From: Intestinimonas massiliensis (ex Afouda et al. 2020)
GTDB taxonomy: Bacteria > Bacillota > Clostridia > Oscillospirales > Oscillospiraceae
NCBI RefSeq assembly: GCF_900626285.1
Contig: NZ_LR131147.1
Coordinates: 333,445-370,334 of the forward strand
Reading direction: 5' to 3'
DNA: 36,890 bases
Both the position numbers and the translations under genes were made by a program. The stretch's first letter is position 1. Each line of letters opens with the position of its first letter. The notes beneath the pieces are model-generated. The model had not been told where the DNA came from. It saw only the letters and a list, made by a program, of their open reading frames with translations, and ran no database searches. Shown piece by piece: positions 6,408-13,961 of the stretch.

Positions 6408-6767
6408 TTACATGGCGGCCCGGTGGCGGCGCACCCGCTCACGGGTCTTGCGGCGTTCTTCCTCCTTGGCGCACTCCGGGCAGTATTTGGCCCGGTTGGA
6501 TTTTGGGATGTACCAGCCACCGCACAGGACGCACTTTTTTCTTTCCCGGCGGTGGAGCAGGGCGGCGCACAGGCTTTCGTCCAGAGGCAGCACAGCCGCC
6601 CGAAACCAGCGGCAGATCAGCGAATAGGAAATGCTCTGCGGGCAGACACATTCCTCCCCATCGTCCAGCAGAAGGCAGTTCCCGCCGTCATAGTTGCAGC
6701 AGTCATGCACCAATCGCCGGACGGCCCGGTACTGCGGATAGGTCAGCCGGACGGCGTTATCGGTCAT
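6408..6767 (-). CDS. Cysteine-rich VLP domain protein
   Basis: A 119-residue protein matching the Cys_rich_VLP family, which regularly follows relaxase genes in Firmicute mobilizable elements. The N-terminal half has 'CCNYDGGNCLLLD' and 'CVCPQSISYSLICRWFRAAVLPLD'. The C-terminal half has a zinc-ribbon-like 'CVLCGGWYIPKS' and 'YCPECAKEEERRKTRERVRRHR', ending in a strongly basic helix that could bind nucleic acid. ATG 6767 follows GGAGGG and overlaps the relaxase 3' end by about 11 bases, so the two are translationally coupled. Its molecular role is not known. Confidence 0.85.
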   Translation of the reverse strand: MTDNAVRLTYPQYRAVRRLVHDCCNYDGGNCLLLDDGEECVCPQSISYSLICRWFRAAVLPLDESLCAALLHRRERKKCVLCGGWYIPKSNRAKYCPECAKEEERRKTRERVRRHRAAM

Positions 6768-8325
6768 GCTCGTCCCTCCGCTGGCTGGGCGCACCGTGAA
6801 GCACCTGGTCGATGTTCCGCTTGACGGTCAGCAGCTCGTCCGCCTCCCGCTTACGCTCCTGATACTCATTGTACCCGGCGTTCTTCTCGGACATCAGGGC
6901 CTCGATCTCCGCCGTCAGCTCCTTGACGGTGGGCAGCTTGGTGATGCCGTTGGCCTTGAAGAAACGAATGGTGGCCTCGGAGAGGAGAAGATCACCTTCA
7001 TGCTCCTGCCGGTAGGCGGCGCGGGCCTTGGGCGTTTTCTGTGCGGCGAGGCCATCCCGGACTGCTTTGGTGTTCCGGTAGATGATGATCTGCCGCCGCA
7101 GCTCCTTTTTTTCTTTCAAGGCCAATTCCTTCGGCTTCAAGCTGGCGGCGCTGTCACGCACAGCGGCAAAGGCGGCGGACACGGCGGCGTCCAACTCCTC
7201 CGGCGAGGAAAAGCCATACTCGGTATAGACGTTGACCGAGTTTGCTATCTGCTTCAGGTTGAACACGGACGCCCATTGCTGGTAGCCGATGCCCTTGCCC
7301 TCGGCTTTCTTGGCCTCAATGTCCACCATGCGCTGGACGCCCTGGGGCTGGCGAAGCTGCTCCCGGATGCTGGGCTTGGCTCCCAGGCTGGGACGGGCGG
7401 CGTTGCGTTCCAGAGCGGCACCGACGGCGGCGCGGTCGAAATCGTCCCCCAGCTTCCGGGCGGTGATGGGCTTGGCCCGGTCGGGGGTGAGGTAGGACAA
7501 CCGGCCCCGGCTCTCCTTGACGGTGATGCCCCGCTGTAACAGCCGCTGGGCAAAGTCCTCGAAGCTGACGGCCAGGTTGAGGACGGCCCGGATCTCCCGG
7601 CGCAGCTTCTCCTTGTCCGTTTCAAACTTGGTGGGCGGCTTACCCTGGGCGGCGGCTTCGGTGTCCAGAGCAAGCTGCCCTTTCTTCTGCGCCCAATACT
7701 CCCGTTCGGTGACACGGTTTTTGCTCCCGCCCAGCAAGTCGATTTGGTACAGCCCCGCCCCCTGGCACAGCTCCATGACCTCGGCCCGGAAGTGGCGCAT
7801 GGCTGCGGCGGTGCAGCGGTGCTTGGCTCCGGCCTGGGTGTCGCTGGCTCTGTCCATGTACGGTTTGCGCTCCACCTCGGCCACCCGCAGGGAGTTGATA
7901 ACGATATGGACATGGATGTTGCCGCTGTGGTTGTGACCGTCCGGGTGGGTGCAGACCAGGGCCTGGTGTCCGGGGAACTGCTCGGCACAGAACCGCTCCC
8001 CCAGCGCCTGGGCCTTGTCCATTGTCAGGCCGTGGTCGGGGCCGTCCCTGGGGTCAAAGGACAGGATGTAGTGATGGCTTTTCACGTCCTCCCTCTGCTG
8101 GTTTTTTCCATAGCGGAGATTGGCCCGCATACAGGCTACGGCGAAGTCCTCCTCGCCGCAATTCAAAGAAGAAATGCGGTAGTCCTGACGGGGGACAAGC
8201 CGCCCGTTCTCGTCCAGGATGGGCTTGCCGGTGAACTCGTCATGCTCAAAGGTGAGGTACTGCTCCGCCACGCCGTAGTCGGCATTTTTAGAGCTTAAAT
8301 GTTTCAGTGTTGCCAATGGCTTCAC
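6757..8325 (-). CDS. MobP-type relaxase/mobilization nuclease
   Basis: A 522-residue relaxase that would nick the element's oriT and lead the strand during conjugation, using a helper conjugation system. The N-terminal relaxase domain (about 1-200) holds the metal-binding histidine motif 'HPDGHNHSGNIHVHIVIN' (His131, His133, His138, His140), and N-terminal tyrosines (Tyr18 or Tyr23) are candidates for the nicking residue. The C-terminal half is helical and charged, with coiled-coil character. Its start overlaps the 3' end of mobC by 38 bases, typical of mobC-mobA pairs. No transfer machinery is encoded nearby, so the element looks mobilizable rather than self-transmissible. Confidence 0.92.
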   Translation of the reverse strand: MKPLATLKHLSSKNADYGVAEQYLTFEHDEFTGKPILDENGRLVPRQDYRISSLNCGEEDFAVACMRANLRYGKNQQREDVKSHHYILSFDPRDGPDHGLTMDKAQALGERFCAEQFPGHQALVCTHPDGHNHSGNIHVHIVINSLRVAEVERKPYMDRASDTQAGAKHRCTAAAMRHFRAEVMELCQGAGLYQIDLLGGSKNRVTEREYWAQKKGQLALDTEAAAQGKPPTKFETDKEKLRREIRAVLNLAVSFEDFAQRLLQRGITVKESRGRLSYLTPDRAKPITARKLGDDFDRAAVGAALERNAARPSLGAKPSIREQLRQPQGVQRMVDIEAKKAEGKGIGYQQWASVFNLKQIANSVNVYTEYGFSSPEELDAAVSAAFAAVRDSAASLKPKELALKEKKELRRQIIIYRNTKAVRDGLAAQKTPKARAAYRQEHEGDLLLSEATIRFFKANGITKLPTVKELTAEIEALMSEKNAGYNEYQERKREADELLTVKRNIDQVLHGAPSQRRDEHDR

Positions 8326-8686
8326 CTACCTCTCGAAGCACCTGGAACTTGAGGGCAGCGAGGTCGGACAGCTCCGCCCGAACCTCGGCGGCGAGGGTGT
8401 TGTACGGTGCTCCGTACTCGTTCAGATACCGGGCAATCTGATTGAGGTTGCCGCCGATTTTCCCATACTCCCCGGTCAGCCTGCCCACGGCGGCAAGCAG
8501 CTCGTCATTGACGGGGGACACGATGATGATGGGCTTGACGGTCGCGCCGGTGATGGCCTGCCGGATAAATTCGGACTGGCTCATGCCGTAGGCGGTCAGG
8601 CGCTCCATGAAGTCGGCGTGTTCTTCTTCGGTCACACGGGTCTTGATGATGTGGGTGCGGTGGGGCGTGTTGTAGCGTTTGGACAA
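8288..8686 (-). CDS. mobC: MobC-like relaxosome protein
   Basis: A 132-residue relaxosome accessory protein. The N-terminal part looks like a ribbon-helix-helix DNA-binding domain ('KTRVTEEEHADFMERLTAYGMSQSEFIRQAI'), followed by the MobC motif 'GKIGGNLNQIARYLNEYG'. I chose TTG 8686, giving 'MSKRYNTPHRTH', because AGGAGGT lies 9 bases upstream and this N-terminus is usual. An upstream ATG at 8737 with a weaker site is an alternative. It should bind near oriT and assist the relaxase encoded just downstream. Confidence 0.88.
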   Translation of the reverse strand: MSKRYNTPHRTHIIKTRVTEEEHADFMERLTAYGMSQSEFIRQAITGATVKPIIIVSPVNDELLAAVGRLTGEYGKIGGNLNQIARYLNEYGAPYNTLAAEVRAELSDLAALKFQVLREVGEAIGNTETFKL

Positions 8687-8826
8687 TAAACTTTTACCTC
8701 CTGTTTTGAAATTCCCTTTAGGGTATAGTTCGCCCATTATACACCTTTCAAGTTTTCCATATTCAGTTGTCATGGGCGATGTGTTACGCGATGGAAAAGG
8801 GAACATCAGGCTTTGGAAAAACACAA

Positions 8827-8858
8827 TGCACCCAGGTGGTCAAGACCATCTGGGTGCA
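8827..8858 (-). promoter_or_regulatory. Long near-perfect palindrome in the mobC leader
   Basis: Arms TGCACCCAG-G-TGGTC and GACCA-T-CTGGGTGCA pair over 14 of 15 positions around a 2-base centre. It lies between the mob promoter and mobC, in the transcribed leader. It might be an operator for MobC or a relaxosome component, or a hairpin in the leader RNA; the lack of a T run argues against a simple terminator. Confidence 0.6.
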
Positions 8859-8905
8859 GAGAATTTTACTGATATTCACTTTTTATATCGCTCATCGTTA
8901 AGACT

Positions 8906-8934
8906 ATTATAGAGCGAATGTAAAGTATTGTCAA
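8906..8934 (-). promoter_or_regulatory. Consensus promoter of the mob operon
   Basis: On the minus strand TTGACA (8929-8934) and TATAAT (8906-8911) are both perfect, with a 17-base spacer. It reads toward mobC through a leader of about 210 bases that contains the palindrome at 8827-8858. Confidence 0.9.
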
Positions 8935-9014
8935 TGCGTTTTGAGGTCTAGTTTTGTCGAATTGGCCCGATGGAACAGTACAGACGCAAAGCGGGTGTAC
9001 TATTCCGGCGGGTG

Positions 9015-9167
9015 CGCCGCTCTGCGGCGATTGCGGAAACGGCTTCCGATTTCCGCCTGGTCAGGCGAGAACGCAACAGGCGGGGCTGACGGATTTTTGT
9101 GGCGCGGCTGCGCCACAACACCGGCGCGGAGCGCCGGTCAGCAGGGTTTGGGGAAGGCACTCCCCAA
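9015..9167. other. Candidate oriT: array of four hairpins
   Basis: Four perfect inverted repeats lie in a row: CGCCGC/GCGGCG (9015-9029), TTGTGGCGC/GCGCCACAA (9097-9118), CCGGCGC/GCGCCGG (9121-9137) and TTGGGGA/TCCCCAA (9148-9167). The stretch has no credible gene, lies just behind the mob promoter and faces the mobC-relaxase genes, which is the expected place for oriT. I cannot identify the nick site. Confidence 0.5.
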
Positions 9168-9230
9168 CAAGTAGCAGACCAGGGGAACAAATGAGCGGAG
9201 CGAAATTTGGGCCACGGGTCGATACTTGCT

Positions 9231-9356
9231 CTCGCTCTCGCTCTCGCTCTCGCTCTCGCTCTCGCTCTCGCTCTCGCTCTCGCTCTCGCTCTCGCTCTCG
9301 CTCTCGCTCTCGCTCTCGCTCTCGCTCTCGCTCTCGCTCTCGCTCTCGCTCTCGCT
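9231..9356 (+). repeat. Hexanucleotide tandem repeat (CTCGCT) x21
   Basis: Twenty-one exact CTCGCT units, with a one-base variant unit (CTTGCT) just before at 9225-9230. All six frames stay open because the unit is 6 bases, giving dipeptide repeats (AL, SL, SR, SE, ER), but none has a ribosome site or sensible flanks, so it is not coding. It ends 10 bases before the -35 of the tet(40) promoter. Such a tract can change length by slippage. Confidence 0.97.
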
Positions 9357-9366
9357 TCTCTTTACA

Positions 9367-9395
9367 TTGACAACACAAAGCCCATTTGCTATAAT
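9367..9395 (+). promoter_or_regulatory. Consensus promoter of tet(40)
   Basis: TTGACA (9367-9372) and TATAAT (9390-9395) are both perfect with a 17-base spacer. It reads into the leader peptide at 9449 and tet(40). Confidence 0.92.
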
Positions 9396-9448
9396 ATCGC
9401 GAAGAAGAACAGCCATGTTGTTCTAATTTCAGTATCGGAGGTATTCAT

Positions 9449-9517
9449 ATGGCAAACTGCAAAAACAGAAACAAGTCTTTTAACGGCGCTTTGGGCACTT
9501 TAGGAGGCCTTTTCTAA
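9449..9517 (+). CDS. Leader peptide upstream of tet(40)
   Basis: A 22-residue frame, 'MANCKNRNKSFNGALGTLGG' plus 'LF', begins behind CGGAGG (9436-9441) with good spacing. It lies about 55 bases after the promoter and 100 bases before tet(40). A small hairpin, AAGGGC/GCCCTT at 9531-9552, follows. The layout resembles leader peptides that couple ribosome stalling to expression of tetracycline resistance genes. No terminator-type T run follows the hairpin, so control may be translational, or the leader may be inherited from another tet gene. Confidence 0.6.
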   Translation: MANCKNRNKSFNGALGTLGGLF

Positions 9518-9617
9518 AATCACTGTTAGAAAGGGCTGAGAAGTTTGCCCTTCCTGCGCGGCAGTCGGGCTTGTTTCACAAAACAACCCACTGATTCGTA
9601 AAGGAGAATGTAACTTC

Positions 9618-10838
9618 ATGTTTGCTAAAAATTCAAAGGCATATTCTGTCTACCTGCTGTTCCGATTTGTCTTTTCCCTGGCGGTTTCTATGTCCACAGT
9701 GCTTTCCATCGTGTACCACCTGGAGGTGGTGCAGCTGGATGCTTTCCAGCTTGTCCTGGTAGGGACGGTTCTGGAGACCTCCTGCTTTCTGTTCGAGATA
9801 CCCACCGGTGTGGTGGCGGATTTGTATAGCCGTCGGCGCTCGGTGCTGATTGGAATGTTCCTCTACGGCCTGGGCTTTCTGATGGAGGGTGCGCTACCGT
9901 GGTTCGCGCCGGTTCTGCTGGCCCAGGTTGTCTGGGGTTGCGGTGATACCTTCATCACCGGCGCTCTGGAGGCGTGGATTGCCTCGGAGGAAGAGGACAA
10001 ACCCATAGACAAGGTGTTCCTGCGGGGCAGTCAAATGGGGCAAATCGGCGGCGTTCTGGGCGTGGTGCTGGGCACACTGCTGGGAAACATAAACCTGCAA
10101 ATGCCTGTCATCTTGGGGGGCAGTTTGTGCTTGTTGTTGGGGCTGGTGTTGGTTCGCATCATGCCAGAAACCAACTTCTCCCCTGCTATTGAGGAACGGC
10201 AGGGCTTGCTTAAAGACTTTGTCTGCCTGTTCAAGCTCAACCTGGGCTTTGTGAAAGGCGCACCTGTGTTGCTGGCGCTCTTAGCAATCACACTATGCGG
10301 GGGACTTGCCAGTGAAGGCTTTGACCGGCTCTCCACCGCTCATTTTCTGGATGACACGGTAATACCCGTTATCGGGCCGCTGAACAGCGTCACTTGGTTC
10401 GGTGTTATCAGTCTTATCGGCAGCGGCTTAGGTATTCTGGCTTCTCAGTTGCTCATCGCCCGCATGGAGAAAAAAGGGACTGTCAGCCGAACCAGTGTGG
10501 TCATGTCCACCAGCGCCGGGTATATCCTGTGCCTGGTTCTCTTCGCGGTGGGGCGGAGCTTTTGGTTCATGTTGTTGGTGTTCCTGCTGGCGGGGCTTAT
10601 GCGCACCATCAAGGAGCCTGTGCTGGCCGCCTGGATGAACGACCATGTGGATGAGAAAATGCGCGCCACAGTCTTTTCCACCAGCGGACAGCTGGACTCT
10701 TTCGGGCAGATCATCGGCGGGCCTATTGTGGGGCTGGTAGCCCAGCAGGTGTCCATACCCTGGGGGCTGGTCTGTACCGCTTTCCTGCTGTTGCCCGCGC
10801 TGTTCTTAGTGCCGGTGGCGGGAAAGAAGCGGGATTGA
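9618..10838 (+). CDS. tet(40): Tetracycline efflux MFS transporter Tet(40)
   Basis: A 406-residue major facilitator that exports tetracycline across the cell membrane. Length and sequence ('MFAKNSKAYSVYLLFRFVF', 'FEIPTGVVADLYSRRRSVLIG') match Tet(40), known from gut Clostridia, as I recall it. There are 10-12 hydrophobic segments, and the loop 2-3 motif 'GVVADLYSRRRSVLIG' is the MFS motif A. ATG 9618 follows AAAGGAGAATG. It is transcribed away from the mob operon from a perfect promoter. In other strains tet(40) often follows tet(O/32/O); here it stands alone. It is the clear cargo of the mobilizable element. Confidence 0.93.
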   Translation: MFAKNSKAYSVYLLFRFVFSLAVSMSTVLSIVYHLEVVQLDAFQLVLVGTVLETSCFLFEIPTGVVADLYSRRRSVLIGMFLYGLGFLMEGALPWFAPVLLAQVVWGCGDTFITGALEAWIASEEEDKPIDKVFLRGSQMGQIGGVLGVVLGTLLGNINLQMPVILGGSLCLLLGLVLVRIMPETNFSPAIEERQGLLKDFVCLFKLNLGFVKGAPVLLALLAITLCGGLASEGFDRLSTAHFLDDTVIPVIGPLNSVTWFGVISLIGSGLGILASQLLIARMEKKGTVSRTSVVMSTSAGYILCLVLFAVGRSFWFMLLVFLLAGLMRTIKEPVLAAWMNDHVDEKMRATVFSTSGQLDSFGQIIGGPIVGLVAQQVSIPWGLVCTAFLLLPALFLVPVAGKKRD

Positions 10839-10859
10839 TATGGCATAGTTAAGTTTACT

Positions 10860-10887
10860 GACGAGCGGGAGATTACTTCCGCTCGTC
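10860..10887 (+). terminator. Terminator of tet(40)
   Basis: Perfect 9-bp arms GACGAGCGG and CCGCTCGTC around 10 bases, 22 bases after the stop codon, followed by a weak T-rich stretch. Confidence 0.75.
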
Positions 10888-10996
10888 TTCATTTAGTAGC
10901 GCAAAATTTGAGGACTCTTTATTTCCTTATTCGGTATAGCGGAGGCGGCTGTCAATTCGACATAATTTTCTTGTGATACTTTACCGTACATGAGCA

Positions 10997-11833
10997 TTGG
11001 TTCCAGCCAACAATCAGACACAACGTAACCTCCAACTTTTGCAGGCGTTTTTTCAGCGCTATTCCTTCTGCACGGCAGGTGAGGTGCTGGGTACGGCCCG
11101 CAGCGGAAAACCAGCCTTTGAGGATCAATTTCTGCTTACAAAGGAGCGACTTGGTTCTTTTTGGGAATCTTTGCTGCCTGATTTACCCCAGTATGAAGCA
11201 TACAAAGCCTGGCCAAACTGGCTCTATCAAACGGTGGATGGCCTGAGCGATGTGGAAAGTTTTTTCTCCGGCGAGGACAGCTCTACTTTGTTTGATTCGC
11301 TTCAGGAGGCGCTGGATGCCCACTGGAGCGCCTATCCCCTGCTCCATCCGAATCGCACCACTCTGGAGGCTGCCGTCCGCAACTGGGACTTCTCAGAGAA
11401 TGAGTGGGCCTGCCGAGATCTGCTGATTGCCGCCTTTCCTGATGCAGTCCGCTTCTGGAGTGCGGAGGAACTTTTGGAGATGGACACCATGGAACTCCTG
11501 GGAAAAGTAAGTGAGTGGAAACCGGAAGTAGGCATCCAGATGATGAAATTGCTGCTGGATACTGCCGAGTGCCATCTCCAGGAGCCAGAAGTCGCCGAAC
11601 AGCTGTTGGGTAATGATCTGTACGAACTCTGTCAGAATCAAACCGTCCAGCCCAAGCTTTTGGCTCAACTGAAAGAGGATGCTCGTCTGGTTCGGCAGTT
11701 GTTCCAAAGCGCCTATGTAGGCGACCTGCAAGAGGAGTTACTGGAGGCATGTGACTGGTTTGGAGAATCGATGCTGAAAGAGCATCTTCAATCTCTTTTG
11801 GCACAAAACCCTCATTTCAAGGAATTTGAATAG
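10997..11833 (+). CDS. Hypothetical protein, 278 aa, possibly 5'-truncated
   Basis: I do not recognise this protein. It is helical, acidic and leucine-rich, with no signal peptide, membrane segment or cysteine motif, and could be a helical-repeat protein ('LLAQLKEDARLVRQLFQSAYVGDLQEELLEA'). The frame opens right after an in-frame TGA (10991), and the only early start is TTG 10997, with no ribosome site. The gene may be the 3' remainder of a longer one joined to the tet(40) element, or start at a later TTG. The 3' end is clean, with a strong terminator behind it. The coordinate of the start is uncertain. Confidence 0.55.
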   Translation: MVPANNQTQRNLQLLQAFFQRYSFCTAGEVLGTARSGKPAFEDQFLLTKERLGSFWESLLPDLPQYEAYKAWPNWLYQTVDGLSDVESFFSGEDSSTLFDSLQEALDAHWSAYPLLHPNRTTLEAAVRNWDFSENEWACRDLLIAAFPDAVRFWSAEELLEMDTMELLGKVSEWKPEVGIQMMKLLLDTAECHLQEPEVAEQLLGNDLYELCQNQTVQPKLLAQLKEDARLVRQLFQSAYVGDLQEELLEACDWFGESMLKEHLQSLLAQNPHFKEFE

Positions 11834-11840
11834 ATAGAAT

Positions 11841-11880
11841 GGCTCGGCCTGTGATCGACACTGGCCGAGCCTATTTTTTT
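11841..11880 (+). terminator. Terminator after the 278-aa gene
   Basis: Perfect 9-bp arms GGCTCGGCC (11841-11849) and GGCCGAGCC (11863-11871), followed by seven T. Confidence 0.92.
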
Positions 11881-11950
11881 CCTGAAAATTCCTTATTCTT
11901 TAGCACAAGTGATGTATGACTTGTTGAACGATACATATCTTCCAATGCTC

Positions 11951-11988
11951 TTGTTATCAGACTCCCGATGGTATAAAATGTTATCAGA
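11951..11988 (+). promoter_or_regulatory. Promoter with direct-repeat operator of the IrrE-HTH gene
   Basis: TATAAA (11972-11977) is a good -10; TTGTTA at 11951 could be a -35, but the spacer is only 15 bases. The 9-mer GTTATCAGA occurs twice (11953-11961 and 11980-11988), 27 bases apart, one over the -35 and one just after the -10. This is a likely regulator-binding pair, perhaps for the gene's own C-terminal HTH. Confidence 0.5.
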
Positions 11989-12019
11989 ATCAGTCATTTA
12001 CATGTAGGGGGGATTTTAA

Positions 12020-13906
12020 GTGGCAGCTGTAAGATCGATTTTCGAGTATGTCAGTAATAAGTGCTATAATGGACTATACGATGCCGCAAAAAAGTACCTC
12101 GATAACCATTGGCACACAATGGGGCTTGAAACTAGACGTGTGGCTGAAATAAAAAATGCTGAACTGATAGATGCAACTGTACAACGGGTTTATGTTACAG
12201 ATCGACCTGGCAACTGTATTGCATTTGACATTGGCCTAGAGTTAGAGGTTTGCGTGTCGTCTGCCGATCACCACAATGACAGCGATGATACCTGCTATCC
12301 ATGGCTTCGCTTTTCCTGCGAAGGGGACCTCTCCAAAGGCTTAGATGACTGGGAAATCCGCGAAATTACGCCTTATGCTAAGCGCAATATACCAGACAAT
12401 TCTATGTCTGACGCGCTGGTTCCAGATATCCGCCCTGCACAATATGAAAAAACGGCTACAGACTTTCTTGAGGAATATTATCCAGAAGCCTTACGAATTA
12501 CAAAAGTTGGAGAACCTCCTATTTATGTCGACCCTTATGTTTTAGCCGATCGTCTGGGGCTTTCGGTTTTGACGCATCGTATCAATAAAGAAGGGTCCAT
12601 TTTTGGACAGCTCTTCTTTTTGGAAGCAGATGCGGAAATGTACGATATCGAACATGACAAGTACGTAGTTATCCATGTTCCAGCAAAAACCATAGTTGTT
12701 GATCCCCGGATGTACCTGTTCCGTAATCTCGGATCTGTCAACAATACCATTATCCACGAATGTGTCCATTGGATCAAGCACCGCAAGGTGTTCATGCTGG
12801 AAAAGCTGTATAATGAAAAAATACATGGAATTACCTGTGAGGTTGTCGGAGGGGCAAGAGCAAATATGTCCAAGCAGGCAACAGAGAAAATGGAACAGCA
12901 AGCTAACCGACTAGCTCCTCGAATCCAAATGCCTGCAGCCCCTTTTAAGGCAAAAGCTTCTGACTATATTGCCAAATTTATGCGCGAAATCGGTGCACAC
13001 CACGAAATTGAAGTTATGGAGGCGGTAATTCAACAACTTTCGGTAGAGTTTGTAGTCTCTAAGCAGGCTGCTAAAATTCGCTTGGTAGAGCTGGGTTTTG
13101 AATCGGCTGTTGGTACATTTAATTTTATCGATGGCCATTATGTCCCACCGCACAGTTACAGCAAGGGAGCCATTTCCAGAAACCAAACATTTACCATAAG
13201 CGGTCGGGATGCAGCAATACAACGGCTGGTTAACCCCGCTCTCCATTCTCTGACGCAGGATGGAGATTACCTTTTTCTTGAAAACCACTATGTTTTCAAG
13301 GCCCCGATGTATATTAAGAAGGATTCCGAAGGTCACCTCCATCTGACAGAATATGCCCGTTCTCATATGGACGAGTGCTGTTTGGTCTTTGATATGGAGA
13401 TTCAAGGGGATGTTAGCAAGGAATACCATACGGTTTGTTATCTTAATCGTGAAGAAGGGGCCTATACCTTTAACATTACATATAATGAGGATTTTCGCGC
13501 CAAAACCAAGGAGCAACAAAAAGCTTACCGTCAAAAGGAAAAACAGGAAGAAATAGAAATTCGTATGAAAATGACAGATGACCCTTCTCAATGCATGAAA
13601 CTTCTTCTTAACTGGAAAGGAATGAGCAATCTTGACTTGGGCGTTGCTATTAATAGAGATGAACGCACCATTAGACGAATCGTCAATGGAGAGAACGTTC
13701 CAAGCTTAGAGACTGCTGTCCTGATTTGTCTGGGGTTGAACTTGCCCCCAATTATCAGTTCCAAACTGCTGGATTCACTTGGGGTTAAACTGATACCTAG
13801 TAAATCCACTCATCTCTGGTACCAGGAAGTCCTAAATGTAAAATATAACGAACCTGTTGAGGATGCCCAGGCTTATCTTGCAGAGTTTGATATTGAACTA
13901 AAATAA
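12020..13906 (+). CDS. IrrE/ImmA-type metallopeptidase with C-terminal HTH
   Basis: A 628-residue protein. The N-terminal 150 residues are of unknown type. Residues about 165-310 form an IrrE/ImmA (M78-type) peptidase domain: 'YVDPYVLADRLGLSVL', the zinc motif HECVH (His246, Glu247, His250) and a third ligand likely Glu292 in 'EQQANRLAPRIQMP'. A middle region of about 220 residues is unassigned. Residues about 535-590 are an XRE-like helix-turn-helix ('NRDERTIRRIVNGENVPSLETAVLI'). IrrE/ImmA proteases usually cleave a partner repressor; having the HTH in the same chain is less usual, and the length is well above the usual 150-350 for these peptidases. GTG 12020 follows AGGGGGG. Its lower GC than the helicase operon suggests separate origin. 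The next gene starts 55 bases downstream and probably belongs with it. Confidence 0.82.
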   Translation: MAAVRSIFEYVSNKCYNGLYDAAKKYLDNHWHTMGLETRRVAEIKNAELIDATVQRVYVTDRPGNCIAFDIGLELEVCVSSADHHNDSDDTCYPWLRFSCEGDLSKGLDDWEIREITPYAKRNIPDNSMSDALVPDIRPAQYEKTATDFLEEYYPEALRITKVGEPPIYVDPYVLADRLGLSVLTHRINKEGSIFGQLFFLEADAEMYDIEHDKYVVIHVPAKTIVVDPRMYLFRNLGSVNNTIIHECVHWIKHRKVFMLEKLYNEKIHGITCEVVGGARANMSKQATEKMEQQANRLAPRIQMPAAPFKAKASDYIAKFMREIGAHHEIEVMEAVIQQLSVEFVVSKQAAKIRLVELGFESAVGTFNFIDGHYVPPHSYSKGAISRNQTFTISGRDAAIQRLVNPALHSLTQDGDYLFLENHYVFKAPMYIKKDSEGHLHLTEYARSHMDECCLVFDMEIQGDVSKEYHTVCYLNREEGAYTFNITYNEDFRAKTKEQQKAYRQKEKQEEIEIRMKMTDDPSQCMKLLLNWKGMSNLDLGVAINRDERTIRRIVNGENVPSLETAVLICLGLNLPPIISSKLLDSLGVKLIPSKSTHLWYQEVLNVKYNEPVEDAQAYLAEFDIELK

Positions 13907-13912
13907 AATTTT

Positions 13913-13927
13913 GGACACCCTGTGTCC
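13913..13927 (+). promoter_or_regulatory. Palindromic site GGACA-N5-TGTCC, site 1
   Basis: A perfect 5-5-5 palindrome in the gap between the peptidase and the 384-aa gene, 34 bases before the latter's ATG. The same pattern is found at 15269-15283 and 15359-15373. A candidate operator; a short hairpin in the intercistronic RNA is the alternative. Confidence 0.6.
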
Positions 13928-13961
13928 GGAGACCTTAGTTTGCTAAATAGGAGGCTTCAAC

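Noticed and set aside
7254..8298. Long frames opposite or shifted within the relaxase gene
   Set aside because: Low-complexity Pro/Ser/Arg or Gly/Val composition typical of shadow frames in GC-rich coding DNA; the relaxase frame has clear motifs.
9061..9503. Long open frames with SE, ER, AL, SL or SR dipeptide repeats
   Set aside because: They are by-products of a 6-base tandem repeat that has no stop in any frame; they lack ribosome sites and sensible flanks, and overlap the tet(40) promoter.
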